From assembly GCF_001428405.1 (NCBI RefSeq), contig NZ_LMSL01000005.1, positions 1-64,000 of the forward strand: a DNA stretch of 64,000 nt. Direction: 5' to 3'. Of this stretch, positions 63,143 through 64,000 are shown in pieces. The stretch comes from Frateuria sp. Soil773 (lineage in GTDB: Bacteria > Pseudomonadota > Gammaproteobacteria > Xanthomonadales > Rhodanobacteraceae). Under the pieces are notes generated by a model. It saw only the letters and a list, made by a program, of their open reading frames with translations, searched no databases and was not told where the DNA came from. Within the stretch, counting starts at the first letter, position 1. The number at the start of each line of letters is the position of its first letter. The position numbers and the translations under genes are program-made.

Positions 63143-64000
63143 ATGCCGGATGCCCCCGTGAGCACGCGTCGCTATGCCTTAACCGTCGAAGGCGCCGCCC
63201 CGGCCCTGTCCGCGCTGGCCTTCTTCTTCATGATGGTCGCGTACTACATCATCCGCCCGGTGCGCGACCAGTTGATCGGCGCCCTCGGTTCGCAGTCGCT
63301 GCCGCTGTTCTACGGCGTGGTGTTCGTGGTGATGCTGCTGCTCATGCCGGTGTTCGGCATGCTGGTGGCGCATTTCCGGCGCCGCAAGCTGCTGGGCTGG
63401 AGCTACAGCTTCTTCATCCTGTGCCTGCTCGCCTTCGTGCCCGCGTTCGTGGCGCAGGACCGCATCGGCGCGCGCGAGCTGGGCGTGGTGTTCTTCGTCT
63501 GGGTCAGCGTGTTCAACCTGTTCGTGGTGTCGCTGTTCTGGAGCTTCATGGCGGACATCTTTTCCAGCGGCCAGGCGCGCCGGGTGTTTTCGCTGATCGC
63601 GCTGGGCGGCATGGCCGGCGCGATCTTCGGCCCGCTGGTGACCAAGCTGCTGGTGCAGGTGATCGGGGTGGCGCCGCTGTTGCTGGTGTCGGCGCTGGCG
63701 CTGAGCCTGTCGCTGGCCTTGCTGCTGCGCCTGTCCGACCGGAACGAGCGCGGCCCGGGCAACCGCGGCGACGAGGCGATCGGCGGTTCGCTGTGGGCCG
63801 GCGTCAAGGAGCTGTGGTCGCGTCCCTTCCTGCGCTACATGGCCTTGCTGATGCTGTTCGGCGACGGCATCGGCACGCTGGCCTACGCGCTGGTGGCCGA
63901 CTACGCCAAGGCGAATTTCGCCGATACCGTGGCGCGCACGTCGTTCTACAACGACCTCGACCTCGCCACCAACCTGCTCGGCGCGGTATTGCAGCTCAGC
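63143..64000 (+). CDS. ATP/ADP-translocase-like MFS carrier, 5' part (runs off window)
   Basis: An open frame without stop to base 64000, so 286 residues are visible. ATG 63143 starts MPDAPVSTRRYALTVEGAAP; GTG 63158 is an alternative. At least six membrane helices are seen. The stretch SALAFFFMMVAYYIIRPVRDQLI, then VFFVWVSVFNLFVVSLFWSFMADIFSSGQARRVFSLIALGGMAGAIFGP (read in pieces), is the signature of the bacterial NTP/NDP-exchanger-like (Tlc-related) carriers. The MADIFSSGQARR loop is typical of the free-living bacterial branch, whose substrate is not known. Confidence 0.85.
   Translation, partial: MPDAPVSTRRYALTVEGAAPALSALAFFFMMVAYYIIRPVRDQLIGALGSQSLPLFYGVVFVVMLLLMPVFGMLVAHFRRRKLLGWSYSFFILCLLAFVPAFVAQDRIGARELGVVFFVWVSVFNLFVVSLFWSFMADIFSSGQARRVFSLIALGGMAGAIFGPLVTKLLVQVIGVAPLLLVSALALSLSLALLLRLSDRNERGPGNRGDEAIGGSLWAGVKELWSRPFLRYMALLMLFGDGIGTLAYALVADYAKANFADTVARTSFYNDLDLATNLLGAVLQLS

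Overview
The window is a high-GC gammaproteobacterial chromosome segment. It most likely comes from Xanthomonadales, family Rhodanobacteraceae or a close relative (Dyella/Rhodanobacter/Frateuria type). This is inferred from gene content: a polysaccharide island between metB and etfA (the position of the Xanthomonas lps locus), an rmlBACD-xanB operon, a BigR-type repressor with its persulfide dioxygenase, PilU, MetJ, and short AT-rich -10 boxes just upstream of GC-rich genes. No rRNA, tRNA, CRISPR array, transposase or phage gene was seen.

1-2.5 kb holds the 3' end of a YadA-type trimeric adhesin and an OmpA-type lipoprotein. 2.8-17 kb is a loose central-carbon locus (gap, pyk, class I fba, tkt, pgk with a HAD phosphatase). 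It is interrupted by a sulfide-detoxification operon (bigR / persulfide dioxygenase / split YeeE), an S1/P1 nuclease and three tandem outer-membrane beta-barrel paralogues. 17-25 kb carries maiA, pilU, a DUF4398 lipoprotein pair, a YdcH-like protein, cystathionine beta-synthase, glmS and an orphan ORF.

25-30 kb (minus strand) is rmlB-rmlA-rmlC-rmlD-xanB, making dTDP-rhamnose and GDP-mannose. 30.2-49.3 kb is the polysaccharide island. It has metB at the left edge, then plus-strand wzm-wzt-glycosyltransferase-pyruvyltransferase, then minus-strand GT4-GT2-galE, then an LTA-synthase-like sulfatase gene with a broken 5' end. Last comes a minus-strand set (GtrB-like GT2, WecD-like acetyltransferase, small DMT protein, WecE-like aminotransferase, low-GC GT-C-like membrane protein). 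I read this set as a complete cassette that makes dTDP-Fuc4NAc, loads it on a lipid carrier, flips it and adds it to surface glycan in the periplasm. The cassette overlaps the etfA stop codon, so it is appended to the etfBA operon.

49.3-59 kb has etfA, etfB (with a REPIN-like element between them), another two-domain glycosyltransferase, ETF:ubiquinone oxidoreductase, an amidase, a methyltransferase, gcvT and gcvH. 59.6-64 kb has a MetJ repressor fused to a lysine-rich histone H1-like tail, a TonB-like protein, a secreted serine hydrolase with a basic tail, and the 5' part of an ATP/ADP-translocase-like carrier running off the window. The candidates for something undescribed are the MetJ-H1 chimera and the Fuc4NAc cassette.
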